A DNA stretch of 33,730 nt from Colidextribacter sp. OB.20 (GCF_009911595.1 NZ_QWKG01000044.1:1-33730), one strand, 5' to 3'; shown: positions 6,873 to 16,019, numbered from the stretch's first letter. Notes: generated by a model not told the origin, from the sequence alone. Translations and numbers: made by a program.

Positions 6873-9800
6873 ATGGCGAGGAAGCCTGAACCCATTGTCC
6901 AGCTTGCGGCGCAGACCGCCCAACAAATTTCCGCCAATAGTGGGAACTATATGGCGTTCCTGACCACCGCCGCCCACAACTTCAAGTACAATTTCCGCGA
7001 CCAGCTCTTGATTTTTGCCCAAAAGCCAGACGCCACCGCCTGCGCTCAGACCGACTTCTGGAACAAGCATGGCCGGTGGGTGAACCGGGGCACCACGGGG
7101 ATCGCCCTGCTGGTGGACACCGACCGGGGCTATAAGCTGCGGCACGTCTTTGATATGTCCGACACCAACAGCCGTGCGGGGCGCACCATCCCCATCTGGC
7201 AGATGAAGCCGCAGTACGAAGGCGCGGTGGTGGAGGCATTGGAGAACAGCTACGGGGAGTTCTCCGACAAGTCCGACTTTGCCGAGTGCCTGATGCAGAC
7301 GGCAAAGGTCATCGTGGAGGACAACTTCAGCGACTACTGCGCCGAGCTGCGGGGCGTCAAGGAGGGCAGTCTGCTGGAGGAACTGGACGACCTCAGTACG
7401 GAGAGCTGGTTTAAGGGCCTGTTGGAGAGCAGCGTGGCCTATGTCATGCTGACCCGGTGCGGCATTGACCCCCAGGAGTTCTTCAGCGGCGAGGATTTTG
7501 CCCATATCTACGACTTCAATACCCCGGAAACTCTGTCCATCCTGGGGGGTGCGGTCAGCGATATTGCCGAGATGCCCCTGCGGGAGATTGCCAGCACGGT
7601 GCTGAATCTGTACCGGGAGGAACAAAAGCAAAATCGCACATTTGCCGGACCGCCCGCAAGCCGGTATAATCATAACAGAACACAGCCACAAAGAAAATCG
7701 CAGCTTGAAAGGAGCGTTGAACATGGAACTGACGTACCGAATGGAGAACGGCTACCGCCTGCCCAACCTGGACGTGCCGGAGGCCCCGAAGGTAGGAAAA
7801 TATGGGATGCTGCGGCGCAGTTATCTCAAAAGCCACAGGAACGGCTACTACACGGGGATGCTTCTCAGCGGCAGGCTGGACGCCCATCTGGAGAAGATCG
7901 ACCGGCAGGCCACCGAGATGGTGGAGCGGCTGACGGCGCGAATGGCGCGGGAACAGGGCGTGACGGAGGAACTGAAAGCGTCCGATCAGATGAAGTGGGT
8001 GGGCCTGATGAACAGCATCCAGGCGGCGGCGGAGGAAGTGGCGCTGGCGGAGCTGATCTACACCGACGTATAAGCGACACACTTCCCACCGAGGAAGAAC
8101 AGAAAGCGGCTATCCAAGCGGCGGAGGATGAACAGTCCTCCGCTTTTGCTATCTCCCAGGAGGATATTGACGCTGTTCTCTTGCATGGCAGCGGCATAGC
8201 CGATGGAAAATCCCGCATTTTTGAGCAGTTTGAAACGGCTCATAGCTCCGCCGAAAACGCATCTTTCCTCAAAGACGAATACAAATCGACCACTTATTTT
8301 ACTGTTACCACAGACAGGAAGATACGCGCATGGTTTGACCGTAGTGGTGTGAAAATCTCCATCGGTGATCTGTCCAGGCCAGAGGCCGAGATCAGGCTGA
8401 CGTGGAAAAGGGCTGCGAAACGCATTGGGCAGCTCGTGGAGGCGGGCCGCTACCTGTCACCGGCTGAAAAGGAAAAATACCAGGAGCATCAACGTCAGGA
8501 GAGTGTTCCCGGCCCTCTGGCCGCAGCGCCGGAGCCGGAGCATGACGAGCTGAACCCGGCCCCGGCCACGCCGAAGGAGTACCGGCTGACTATGGGGGCC
8601 ACGGTCTACCTGGGGACGCAGAGGTATGAGCTGCTGGCCTATGACGAGCAGACTGTCCGGCTCTTTGACCCGGCGTTTCCCATCATCAACAAGGAACTGC
8701 CCCGCACCGAGTTTGACCGCCTGCTGGCCGAGAACCCGTTGAATGATGGTCTGCTTCAGGAGGCGGAGGATGCAGCACCCGCCTCCGAATCTGCGGAGCC
8801 TGACACCCCCGGTTATGATCTGGGCTATGGGCACATGGGCAACGGCGTGACGGTGTGGAACCGGCTGGAACTGCGGGACGGTGACTATAAGACCATCGCC
8901 CATATCTCCCCCGACCGAACCGTGACCTATTATGAGGACGGTTTGCCGGAGGATGTGCGGGCGCGTATCGAAGAAATTGCCGCCACCTCCACCATGAGCA
9001 TCTCCGCCACTCAGAACGCTCCCGTGTTCTCTGCTCCGCCGTTGGTGCGGGAACCCGCCGTTCCTTCCACCGAGGCCAGTGAACCGGCCTACCTGCCCCA
9101 TGAGCTTCCCTATATCTTCTGCGAGTGGAGCGAGAGCATTGTCTTTCAGGATAAGACGGCCTACTCTCTCCAAGAGTTTGACCGGCTGATGAAGCAGGCG
9201 GACGATGAATATGTCGCTGGAAAAACGGCTGCTATGGCGAAATACGGAACGTGGCAAAAATGGTACGACGCCAACGACCCGGAATATAAAAACTTTTTAG
9301 GTTACGATAAAGTCAAATTCACCCTTGTCATGCCGAATGGACAGATATTCACCGAGCGGCAGGACATTGGGGACGGCGACGGCGGTGTGCTGGATTTTCT
9401 CGAACAGTACGACAAATACCGCAAGATCGTCCCCGCTTTGCGGGAGGCCATCCGCAAGGAGGCGGAGGGACCCCTTAATATCTCCACCCCGCAGCCGGAG
9501 CCTGTCAGCGGCAGGTTTTGGGACGCCTATAATTCCATCAAGGAGCGTTATCATGACAGCCTTGTACTCTATCAGGTAGGGGACTTTTTTGAACTCTACG
9601 GCGAGGACGCGAAAACTGCGGCGCTGGAGCTTGACCTGACTTTGACGCTCCGCAATATCCCCGAATATGGCCGTTTGCCCATGTGCGGTTTCCCCGCTCA
9701 TGCGTTGGAGGACAACGCGGCACAGCTGACCGCCCAAGGCTATGACGTGACAGTAGCGGCTCTGGAAGAAACTCAGCGTAAAATCTCCCTTATGCCCGCG

Positions 9801-12800
9801 CCGCCCGTTGAGAAAGCGAAACGCATCATTCGGCATTTTTATACGGATGACTTTGAAAAGCCGGTGGACTTTTCCGACCTGCACAACGTCACGTTCAGCC
9901 ACAGAACCACCCGTGACGGGAAACATCACATTGTCGTGACCGCTGACCTCATCGACTATCGCTTGATCTGTCAGGCGGACGGTGAAGTGATGCTGTCCCT
10001 CCAATGTCATGACATGGACGATCTGACGGAATACCTCACTAATTTGAGTGTTGATAATCTGATCGACTATGTGGAGGCTCAGTACAAAAAACGCCAGCCC
10101 CAGCAAAAAGACGATGATTTTTCCGACATTGACCCCGCCGCCATCCGTGCCGCCCTCGCGGAGAACGGCATCGTGGACGGCCATGTGGTTGACCCGGAGA
10201 AGCTGGACGCAAATCCCTTTATTCAGCAGGTCATGGCCGACGTGGAGCAGATCGCCGCCGATGCACTCACACCCGATGAACGCTTTTCCATCATCGAAAC
10301 GGAAAAGGGCTACGCCGTATGGGATGATATTCAGGGCGGGATATATGTGGACGGCGAGGGCGTACAGGAGGAATTTAGCAGCGAATGGCAGGCCGAGGAT
10401 TATCTGAAGCAAGTCAGGAAGGACGCGGCGGACAAGGAGGCCGCTGATTGGCTGGCGGTAGAACGAGCCAAGCAGGAGCCGGAACCGCAGGAACCGGCCC
10501 CTCCCGCTTCCCAGGACAGGGACACGGAGAAGATGGCGGAGTATCTATTCGACCAGGAGCGTATCGTTATCTCCAAATTCCCTAACGGCAAGTTTTATAA
10601 CCATTATGGCTATGATGAACAGCGTGATTTTTCCCATGCGACAGCGGGCGGCTTTGATACGTTTGAAGAAGCTGAAAAAGCACTGTACGCCCACCGGCCA
10701 AAAGCAGAAAAGGTTTTGGAACCGGCTGAAAAAGCAGGGGGCAACACTCCAACGGAGCCTGACTACCAGCTATTAGACCGTCTGCGTTCTGACTGTGAGT
10801 ATTACCTGGGGGCCGGACAGTTTTCCGAAAAACACCTATGGGCCGGAAGTGTGGAAGCGCAGATCTCCAAAATGCGGGAGTTGTACGCGGCCCTGCCGGA
10901 AAAACCTGAATGGCTGACTGAGCAAGACATTGACCGCTATGAAGCGCGGATGAGCCGCACACCGGCTGAAAAGGAAAACACGGCTGGGACGGTTGAAAAG
11001 GGCACCAAAAGTTTAGCGGATGGGCACGGCCATGATAGTGCGGGGCCAGCCCAGGTCCCGCCCACACCCCGGCGCAAGCCCAGAGTATCCCCCTTTGTCC
11101 TTCACCCCAAAGTCCCCACCGCAGACCGGCATGAGTACCACATCACCGATGACGCCATCGGCGTGGGAACGCCGGGGACACGGTTCAACAACAATGTCCG
11201 GGCCATCCGCCTGCTGAAAAAGCTGGAACGTGAGGAACGGTTCGCAACCCCGGAGGAACAGGCGGTATTGGCGCAGTATGTGGGCTGGGGCGGTCTGTCC
11301 GATTGCTTTGACGAGCGCCACAGTAAGTACGCCGAACTGAAAGCCTTACTCACCGAGGATGAATATGAAGCTGCCGCAGAATCCACCCTCACCGCATTTT
11401 ATACCCCGCCCGTGGTTATCCGCTCCATCTATCAGGCATTGGAGAACATGGGCTTCAAGGCCGGGAATCTGCTGGAGCCGTCCTGCGGCATTGGCAACTT
11501 TATCGGTATGCGCCCGGATGATCTGGCCGACTCCAAAATCTACGGCATAGAGCTGGACAGTATCAGCGGACGTATTGCCCAACAGCTCTATCAAAAATCT
11601 TCCATCGCTGTCCAGGGGTTTGAGAAAACAGACCTCCCGGACAGCTTTTTTGACGCCGCCATCGGCAACGTGCCGTTTGGGGCGTTCAAGGTATCTGACA
11701 AACGGTACGACAAACACAACTTTCTCATTCACGATTATTTCTTTGCCCGAACGCTGGATAAAGTCAGACCGGGCGGCATCATCGCCTTTGTCACCAGCAA
11801 GGGCACGATGGACAAGGAGAACCCCAGCGTCCGAAAGTATATCGCGCAGCGGGCCGATCTGCTGGGAGCCATCCGCCTGCCTAATAATACGTTCAAGGAC
11901 GCCGCTGGCACAGAAGTAACCAGCGACATCTTGTTTTTGCAGAAGCGGGACGCTCTTTCCAGCGAGGAACCGGCCTGGGTACACCTGAACACCGATGAAA
12001 ACGGGCTGAAAATGAATCAGTATTTCATTGACCACCCGGACATGGTGATGGGTGAAATGCGTGAGGTCAGCGGCCCCCACGGGCCGGAAACCGCCTGCCT
12101 GCCCCGCGAGGAGCAAGACCTGGGCGAACAGCTCACCGCCGCCATCCAGAATATCCAAGGCACCATCACCGAGTATGTGCTGGACGACCCAGAGACGGAG
12201 GACGAGGACAGATCCATCCCCGCCGACCCGAATGTGCGGAATTTCAGCTATACCGTAGTGGACGGCGAAATCTACTACCGGGAAAACAGCCGGATGAACC
12301 CGGTGGAGGTGTCGGTGACGGCGGCGAACCGCATCAAGGGGCTGATCCGCATACGGGACTGTGTGCGGACGCTCATTGAGTATCAGACCGAGGACTGGCC
12401 CGCCGAAGATATTCAAGCCCAACAGCGCAAATTGAACGCCCTCTATGACGCCTATGTGGAGAAGTATGGGCGTATCAACTCCCGCGCCAACAGCATAGCG
12501 TTCCGAATGGACAGCGCCTACTTTCTGCTGTCCTCCCTGGAGGTGCTGGATGACGAGCGGAACTTTGTCCGCAAGGCGGATATGTTCACCAAGCGCACCA
12601 TTAGGCAGAAAACCGTTATCACCAGCGTGGATACCGCATCCGAGGCCCTGGCCGTATCACTGGCTGAAAAAGCAAAAGTAGATATGGCCTTTATGGTAGA
12701 GCTGACCGGCAAAACTGAACAGGAGGTATTTACCGAGCTGGCTGGTGTGATCTTCCTGAACCCCATGCACGGGTACGGCGGCAACACGCAGGCAAAGTAT

Positions 12801-14699
12801 CTCACCGCCGATGAATACCTCTCCGGCAACGTGCGGGAAAAGCTGGAATGGGCAAGGCGGAGCGCCGAGCTGTACCCGGAGGACTATGCCGCCAATGTGG
12901 AGGCACTGGAACAGGTGCAGCCGGTAGACCTGAACGCCAGTGATATTTCTGTGCGCCTGGGTTCCACCTGGCTCCCCCCGGATGTGGTGGAGCAGTTTGT
13001 TTTTGAACTGCTGGACACGTCCGATAATTGTCAGGAAAAAATTCATCTCCATTTTTCCCAATACACGGGGGCCTGGAACGTGGAGGGGAAAAGTGTTGAC
13101 CGGGTGAACGTCAAGGCTGACAGCACCTACGGCACCACCCGCGTCAATGCCTACAAGATCATCGAGGACACCCTGAACCTGCGGGATGTGCGGATTTTTG
13201 ACTATGTTCAGGACAGGGACGGGAAGAAAGTCGCTGTCCTGAACAAGAAAGAAACCGCCATCGCCCAGGGCAAGCAGGAGCTTATCAAGCAGGCGTTCCA
13301 GGACTGGATATGGAAAGACCCGACCCGGAGAGAACGGCTGACAACGCTCTACAATGAGAAATTCAACAATCTGCGTCCCCGTGAGTACGATGGGAGCCAT
13401 ATCAACTTTGCGGGCATGAACCCGGAAATCACCCTGCGACCCCATCAGTTGAACGCCATCGCCCGCATCCTCTACGGCGGCAACACCCTGTTAGGCCATG
13501 TGGTGGGGGCCGGGAAAACGTGGGAGATGGTGGCGGCGGCGCAGGAGAGCAAGCGGCTGGGCCTGTGTCAAAAGAGCCTGTTCGTTGTCCCCAACCATCT
13601 GACGGAGCAGTGGGCGGCGGAGTATTTGCAGCTCTACCCCTCCGCCAATATCCTGGTGGCGACCAGGAAAGACTTTGAAACCAAGAACCGCAAGCGGTTT
13701 TGCAGCCGGATCGCCACCGGCGACTATGATGCTGTCATCATTGGACACAGCCAGTTTGAGAAGATACCCATGAGCGTGGAGCGCCAGCGGCTTACGCTGG
13801 AGCGGCAGTTGGATGAAGTCATTGGCGGCATCTCAGAACTGAAAGCGCAAAACGGAGAGCGTTTCTCTATCAAGCAGCTGGAGAAAACCAGGAAAGACAT
13901 CAAAGAAAAACTGGACCAACTGAACGATCAGAGCCGCAAAGATGATGTGGTCACGTTTGAGGAATTGGGCGTTGACCGCATTTTCATTGACGAAGCCCAT
14001 TATTACAAGAATCTCGCCGCGTTTTCTAAAATGCGGAACGTAGGCGGTATCAGTCAGACCGAAGCACAGAAGTCCAGCGACCTCTATATGAAGTGCCGCT
14101 ATCTGGACGAGCTGACCGATGGCCGGGGCGTTATTTTCGCCACAGGAACGCCTATTGATACACCTTATCTACGCTTAAATACTGAACTGAATATCAACCC
14201 CGTACTCGTCCGAAATGTACACAACATCAATCATGGTGACAGCCAGAACGTGCTTTTCCTCAACGGTCAGAGAATCCCAACGAGCCATAGGGTCAGCCAG
14301 CGGAGCGGTGTCGATATCCTTGTGCTTTCTGGTCTTGGAGCGGAGCTTTTCTTCCAACTCGGACTTCTGAGAGTGAAGAACGTTTACCCGGTCTTGGATG
14401 TACCCGAAAAGTACGCTGTCCGCATCTGCCAGCTTGTCCATCAGCTTGCGAATTTCATCATCGGCCCGGATAATCTCAGCCTTGATATTCTCCGTTTCTG
14501 CGTCTGGCTTTTGCTGTTCAGTTTTAGCGATTACAAGGGCTTCCAACCGTTCCTTCATGGCCTTAAAGACGATCTGCTCCACTTCATCAGGCCGGGTTTT
14601 CAGCCGCTTCTTTACACAGCCGTTTGCTCTGTATGCCCCATGGTCCCCAAAGTACCGCCATTGTTTGGTCTTAGCAGCGTTCCAGCTATACATGAGTGA
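6873..14699 (+). CDS. giant LPD-type N6-methylase/SNF2-like helicase, interrupted at motif III
   Basis: ATG at 6873 follows GGAGGG. Genuine sequence runs to about codon 2426; the last ~180 codons are antisense to the inner element's recombinase and are not native. Order of parts: an ArdC-like N-terminal domain (1-245); a Gly/Arg/Pro-rich linker overlapping tnpV (250-405); LPD-like beta modules (570-705); a MutS domain I-like segment (881-965); an N6-adenine methylase with LEPSCGIGNF (1534-1543) and NVPFG (1599-1603) in place of NPPY; and helicase lobe 1 with GAGKT (2212-2216) and DEAH (2373-2376). The break lies inside TGTP of motif III. Lobe 2 is cut off and partly found at 33022-33658. The protein probably processes or protects transferring ICE DNA. 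The helicase half should be inactive while the insertion stays. Confidence 0.9.
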   Translation: MARKPEPIVQLAAQTAQQISANSGNYMAFLTTAAHNFKYNFRDQLLIFAQKPDATACAQTDFWNKHGRWVNRGTTGIALLVDTDRGYKLRHVFDMSDTNSRAGRTIPIWQMKPQYEGAVVEALENSYGEFSDKSDFAECLMQTAKVIVEDNFSDYCAELRGVKEGSLLEELDDLSTESWFKGLLESSVAYVMLTRCGIDPQEFFSGEDFAHIYDFNTPETLSILGGAVSDIAEMPLREIASTVLNLYREEQKQNRTFAGPPASRYNHNRTQPQRKSQLERSVEHGTDVPNGERLPPAQPGRAGGPEGRKIWDAAAQLSQKPQERLLHGDASQRQAGRPSGEDRPAGHRDGGAADGANGAGTGRDGGTESVRSDEVGGPDEQHPGGGGGSGAGGADLHRRISDTLPTEEEQKAAIQAAEDEQSSAFAISQEDIDAVLLHGSGIADGKSRIFEQFETAHSSAENASFLKDEYKSTTYFTVTTDRKIRAWFDRSGVKISIGDLSRPEAEIRLTWKRAAKRIGQLVEAGRYLSPAEKEKYQEHQRQESVPGPLAAAPEPEHDELNPAPATPKEYRLTMGATVYLGTQRYELLAYDEQTVRLFDPAFPIINKELPRTEFDRLLAENPLNDGLLQEAEDAAPASESAEPDTPGYDLGYGHMGNGVTVWNRLELRDGDYKTIAHISPDRTVTYYEDGLPEDVRARIEEIAATSTMSISATQNAPVFSAPPLVREPAVPSTEASEPAYLPHELPYIFCEWSESIVFQDKTAYSLQEFDRLMKQADDEYVAGKTAAMAKYGTWQKWYDANDPEYKNFLGYDKVKFTLVMPNGQIFTERQDIGDGDGGVLDFLEQYDKYRKIVPALREAIRKEAEGPLNISTPQPEPVSGRFWDAYNSIKERYHDSLVLYQVGDFFELYGEDAKTAALELDLTLTLRNIPEYGRLPMCGFPAHALEDNAAQLTAQGYDVTVAALEETQRKISLMPAPPVEKAKRIIRHFYTDDFEKPVDFSDLHNVTFSHRTTRDGKHHIVVTADLIDYRLICQADGEVMLSLQCHDMDDLTEYLTNLSVDNLIDYVEAQYKKRQPQQKDDDFSDIDPAAIRAALAENGIVDGHVVDPEKLDANPFIQQVMADVEQIAADALTPDERFSIIETEKGYAVWDDIQGGIYVDGEGVQEEFSSEWQAEDYLKQVRKDAADKEAADWLAVERAKQEPEPQEPAPPASQDRDTEKMAEYLFDQERIVISKFPNGKFYNHYGYDEQRDFSHATAGGFDTFEEAEKALYAHRPKAEKVLEPAEKAGGNTPTEPDYQLLDRLRSDCEYYLGAGQFSEKHLWAGSVEAQISKMRELYAALPEKPEWLTEQDIDRYEARMSRTPAEKENTAGTVEKGTKSLADGHGHDSAGPAQVPPTPRRKPRVSPFVLHPKVPTADRHEYHITDDAIGVGTPGTRFNNNVRAIRLLKKLEREERFATPEEQAVLAQYVGWGGLSDCFDERHSKYAELKALLTEDEYEAAAESTLTAFYTPPVVIRSIYQALENMGFKAGNLLEPSCGIGNFIGMRPDDLADSKIYGIELDSISGRIAQQLYQKSSIAVQGFEKTDLPDSFFDAAIGNVPFGAFKVSDKRYDKHNFLIHDYFFARTLDKVRPGGIIAFVTSKGTMDKENPSVRKYIAQRADLLGAIRLPNNTFKDAAGTEVTSDILFLQKRDALSSEEPAWVHLNTDENGLKMNQYFIDHPDMVMGEMREVSGPHGPETACLPREEQDLGEQLTAAIQNIQGTITEYVLDDPETEDEDRSIPADPNVRNFSYTVVDGEIYYRENSRMNPVEVSVTAANRIKGLIRIRDCVRTLIEYQTEDWPAEDIQAQQRKLNALYDAYVEKYGRINSRANSIAFRMDSAYFLLSSLEVLDDERNFVRKADMFTKRTIRQKTVITSVDTASEALAVSLAEKAKVDMAFMVELTGKTEQEVFTELAGVIFLNPMHGYGGNTQAKYLTADEYLSGNVREKLEWARRSAELYPEDYAANVEALEQVQPVDLNASDISVRLGSTWLPPDVVEQFVFELLDTSDNCQEKIHLHFSQYTGAWNVEGKSVDRVNVKADSTYGTTRVNAYKIIEDTLNLRDVRIFDYVQDRDGKKVAVLNKKETAIAQGKQELIKQAFQDWIWKDPTRRERLTTLYNEKFNNLRPREYDGSHINFAGMNPEITLRPHQLNAIARILYGGNTLLGHVVGAGKTWEMVAAAQESKRLGLCQKSLFVVPNHLTEQWAAEYLQLYPSANILVATRKDFETKNRKRFCSRIATGDYDAVIIGHSQFEKIPMSVERQRLTLERQLDEVIGGISELKAQNGERFSIKQLEKTRKDIKEKLDQLNDQSRKDDVVTFEELGVDRIFIDEAHYYKNLAAFSKMRNVGGISQTEAQKSSDLYMKCRYLDELTDGRGVIFATGTPIDTPYLRLNTELNINPVLVRNVHNINHGDSQNVLFLNGQRIPTSHRVSQRSGVDILVLSGLGAELFFQLGLLRVKNVYPVLDVPEKYAVRICQLVHQLANFIIGPDNLSLDILRFCVWLLLFSFSDYKGFQPFLHGLKDDLLHFIRPGFQPLLYTAVCSVCPMVPKVPPLFGLSSVPAIHE
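7723..8073 (+). CDS. tnpV: TnpV family protein, nested out of frame in the helicase gene
   Basis: 116 aa, ATG 7 nt after GAAAGGAG. It lies entirely inside the helicase gene in the +1 frame, opposite helicase residues 284-400. Matches to the TnpV family as remembered include GYRLPNLDVPE, VGKYGMLRRSYLKSH, LLSGRLDAHLEKIDRQA and MKWVGLMNSIQAAAEEV. TnpV is a transposon-encoded protein of clostridial elements such as Tn4451; its role is not established. Both frames stay open throughout. The helicase side encodes a low-complexity Gly/Arg/Pro linker, as expected where one frame overprints the other. The ribosome binding site and the well-ordered TnpV sequence argue that this frame is the selected one here. 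Confidence 0.85.
   Translation: MELTYRMENGYRLPNLDVPEAPKVGKYGMLRRSYLKSHRNGYYTGMLLSGRLDAHLEKIDRQATEMVERLTARMAREQGVTEELKASDQMKWVGLMNSIQAAAEEVALAELIYTDV
14138..14171 (+). other. attL of the inner element
   Basis: Helicase codons for ATGTP run into element DNA here. The predicted crossover dinucleotide AC is at 14148-14149. The element's half-site contains ACACCTTATCTA (14160-14171), the inverted partner of the repeat in attR. Confidence 0.8.
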
Positions 14700-15695
14700 C
14701 AGCGCATAGTGACAATGACCGCACTTGGCAAGGCCCACCAGCCATGAGTTTTTCGCTCCGCTGTTATTGGGAATACGTTTATTGTGGGACTTCTTATCCT
14801 GCACTGCAAGCCACGTTTCAGCATCCACTAACCCCTCGTGGTAGCCAACCTTGATGTACTCGGAACCGTCAGACCGTTTATGCCGGAAACACCCGTGGAT
14901 ACCATCATAGGCCGCTATATCGTCAACCACTTCATAGCCCTTTGAAATGAAATATTGGTACACATCTTTATCAGCCCGGACATACAGAGGACTGGCTAAG
15001 AGCCGCGAGAAGTGGCTCCTATCCATGTTGGTCTTTGTTGTTCTGTTGACCTCAATGCCATTATTGCGAAAATGAGCGAGAACGTCGGCTAACGAGATTT
15101 CCGGGTCTTTGTAAAGCTGGTAGGCCATCCTGACCACATCAGCCTTGTCAGAGGGAACCAGAACTGAACCGTTCTTCCCATTGACCGTCCTGCGCTCCGG
15201 CATATAGCCGTAGTAAAATTTGCCCCCCTGATAGAATCCCGTTTCCAGCGAACGGGTGCTATAGGCATCTGCGACACGCCCCGCTATCGTCTCCCTCTCA
15301 AACTCCGCAAAATTCAGCAGGGTATTCCGCATCATGCGGCCCTCTTTCGTGGCCGTGTTAAACGGCTCCGTAAGAGAAACCACGCTGACGCCGTAGCTGT
15401 CGAGCAGATCGGTCACATTGAGATATTCCCTCATGTTGCGGCTGAAACGATCATACTTCTTTACGATAATACGCTCAATCAGTCCCTCCCTGGCATCGGC
15501 CATCATCTGCTGAAATGCTGGCCTGTGTTCAATGTCCTTGCCGCTCTTGCCATCATCACAGTAAATGCGGTATTCTTCCCCCTCTCCTAAAGATTTGACG
15601 CAGTCCGCTTTTTGACTGTCGATAGAAAGAGAATTGTTATCTTTGTCCCTATCACTCACCGACCGGCGCACATAAATTGCCGTTATTTTCTTCAT
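14175..15695 (-). CDS. large serine recombinase (integrase)
   Basis: 506 aa from the ATG at 15695, which has TGGAGG 8 nt upstream; a longer frame to 15737 lacks a start signal. Resolvase domain: AIYVRRSVSD carries the catalytic Ser12; VKKYDRFSRNMREYL and FAEFERETIAGRVADAY follow. Next is the recombinase domain (GFYQGGKFYYGYMPERRTVN), a zinc ribbon (CGHCHYALS, later NGCVKKRL), and a coiled coil (EIRKLMDKLADADSVLFGYI). This is the layout of TnpX/TndX and phage integrases, which join attP and attB by cutting at a central dinucleotide. The gene ends 4 nt inside the left att arm and reads towards it, as expected for the element's own integrase. It probably forms an operon with the upstream TnpW-like gene. 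Confidence 0.95.
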   Translation of the reverse strand: MKKITAIYVRRSVSDRDKDNNSLSIDSQKADCVKSLGEGEEYRIYCDDGKSGKDIEHRPAFQQMMADAREGLIERIIVKKYDRFSRNMREYLNVTDLLDSYGVSVVSLTEPFNTATKEGRMMRNTLLNFAEFERETIAGRVADAYSTRSLETGFYQGGKFYYGYMPERRTVNGKNGSVLVPSDKADVVRMAYQLYKDPEISLADVLAHFRNNGIEVNRTTKTNMDRSHFSRLLASPLYVRADKDVYQYFISKGYEVVDDIAAYDGIHGCFRHKRSDGSEYIKVGYHEGLVDAETWLAVQDKKSHNKRIPNNSGAKNSWLVGLAKCGHCHYALSLMYSWNAAKTKQWRYFGDHGAYRANGCVKKRLKTRPDEVEQIVFKAMKERLEALVIAKTEQQKPDAETENIKAEIIRADDEIRKLMDKLADADSVLFGYIQDRVNVLHSQKSELEEKLRSKTRKHKDIDTAPLADPMARWDSLTVEEKHVLAVTMIDVVYISDEYGVDIQFSI

Positions 15696-15711
15696 GTATC
15701 TGCCTCCATAA

Positions 15712-15766
15712 AATTTGGGCCGATAAATGCTATCCATTAACAGTATAGCATAAATCAGCCCAAATT
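15712..15766. repeat. 22-bp imperfect inverted repeat upstream of the recombinase
   Basis: The arms at 15712-15733 and 15745-15766 match at 19 of 22 positions, starting AATTTGGGC and ending ATGCTAT, around an 11-nt centre. It lies 17 nt upstream of the recombinase start, between it and the TnpW-like gene. It could be an mRNA hairpin limiting recombinase translation, an operator, or a TnpW/excision-factor site. Confidence 0.65.
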
Positions 15767-15774
15767 GAAATATA

Positions 15775-15957
15775 TCAACGGGAAATTGCAGGATTCAAAA
15801 TATCATAAATCCGATTGATTTTTTGGCGGCGGGTATTTTCGGGAACACTTTCAGGAATATGTATCCGTACAACAATACCATTTGAAGCCTTCGTTTCGAT
15901 GGATGCTTTCATATCGTCCTTTGCGGCGAAGGCTATAGCGGTCTTACGTTCGGTCAC
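15775..15957 (-). CDS. TnpW-like small protein
   Basis: 60 aa from a GTG at 15957 with GGAG 8 nt upstream; a longer frame starting at 15984 lacks a better site. It begins MTERKTAIAFAAKDDMKASI and ends with a beta strand and helix, GIVVRIHIPESVPENTRRQK, then INRIYDIL. The strand followed by an ExxxxKIxRI helix resembles TnpW proteins found beside large serine recombinases, though similarity is weak and from memory. Its place just upstream of the integrase makes a recombination-accessory or directionality role reasonable. That role is inferred. Confidence 0.5.
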   Translation of the reverse strand: MTERKTAIAFAAKDDMKASIETKASNGIVVRIHIPESVPENTRRQKINRIYDILNPAISR

Positions 15958-15978
15958 TGTCCTCACTCCAAGAGGAAG

Positions 15979-16019
15979 AACCATTCACATCCACCGCTAC
16001 GAAGTGGAGGCGAATGGTT
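15979..16019 (-). promoter_or_regulatory. 5'-UTR stem-loop before the TnpW-like/recombinase operon
   Basis: The arms 15979-15994 and 16004-16019 pair except for about three central positions (AACCATTC with GAATGGTT, and TCCAC with GTGGA). It lies 22 nt upstream of the GTG start on the - strand and may affect translation of the operon. Confidence 0.45.

Noticed and set aside
6495-7724. A 409-codon open frame on the - strand across the start of the helicase gene
   Set aside because: It lies antisense to well-supported genes in GC-rich DNA, lacks a recognisable domain, and is explained by codon bias of the + strand. The same applies to long - strand frames at 9297-10412, 11346-12422, 12657-13445 and 24803-26140.
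14156-14699. The last ~180 codons of the long helicase frame as a novel C-terminal domain
   Set aside because: They are the antisense strand of the recombinase gene beyond the att core; the true continuation is at 33022.
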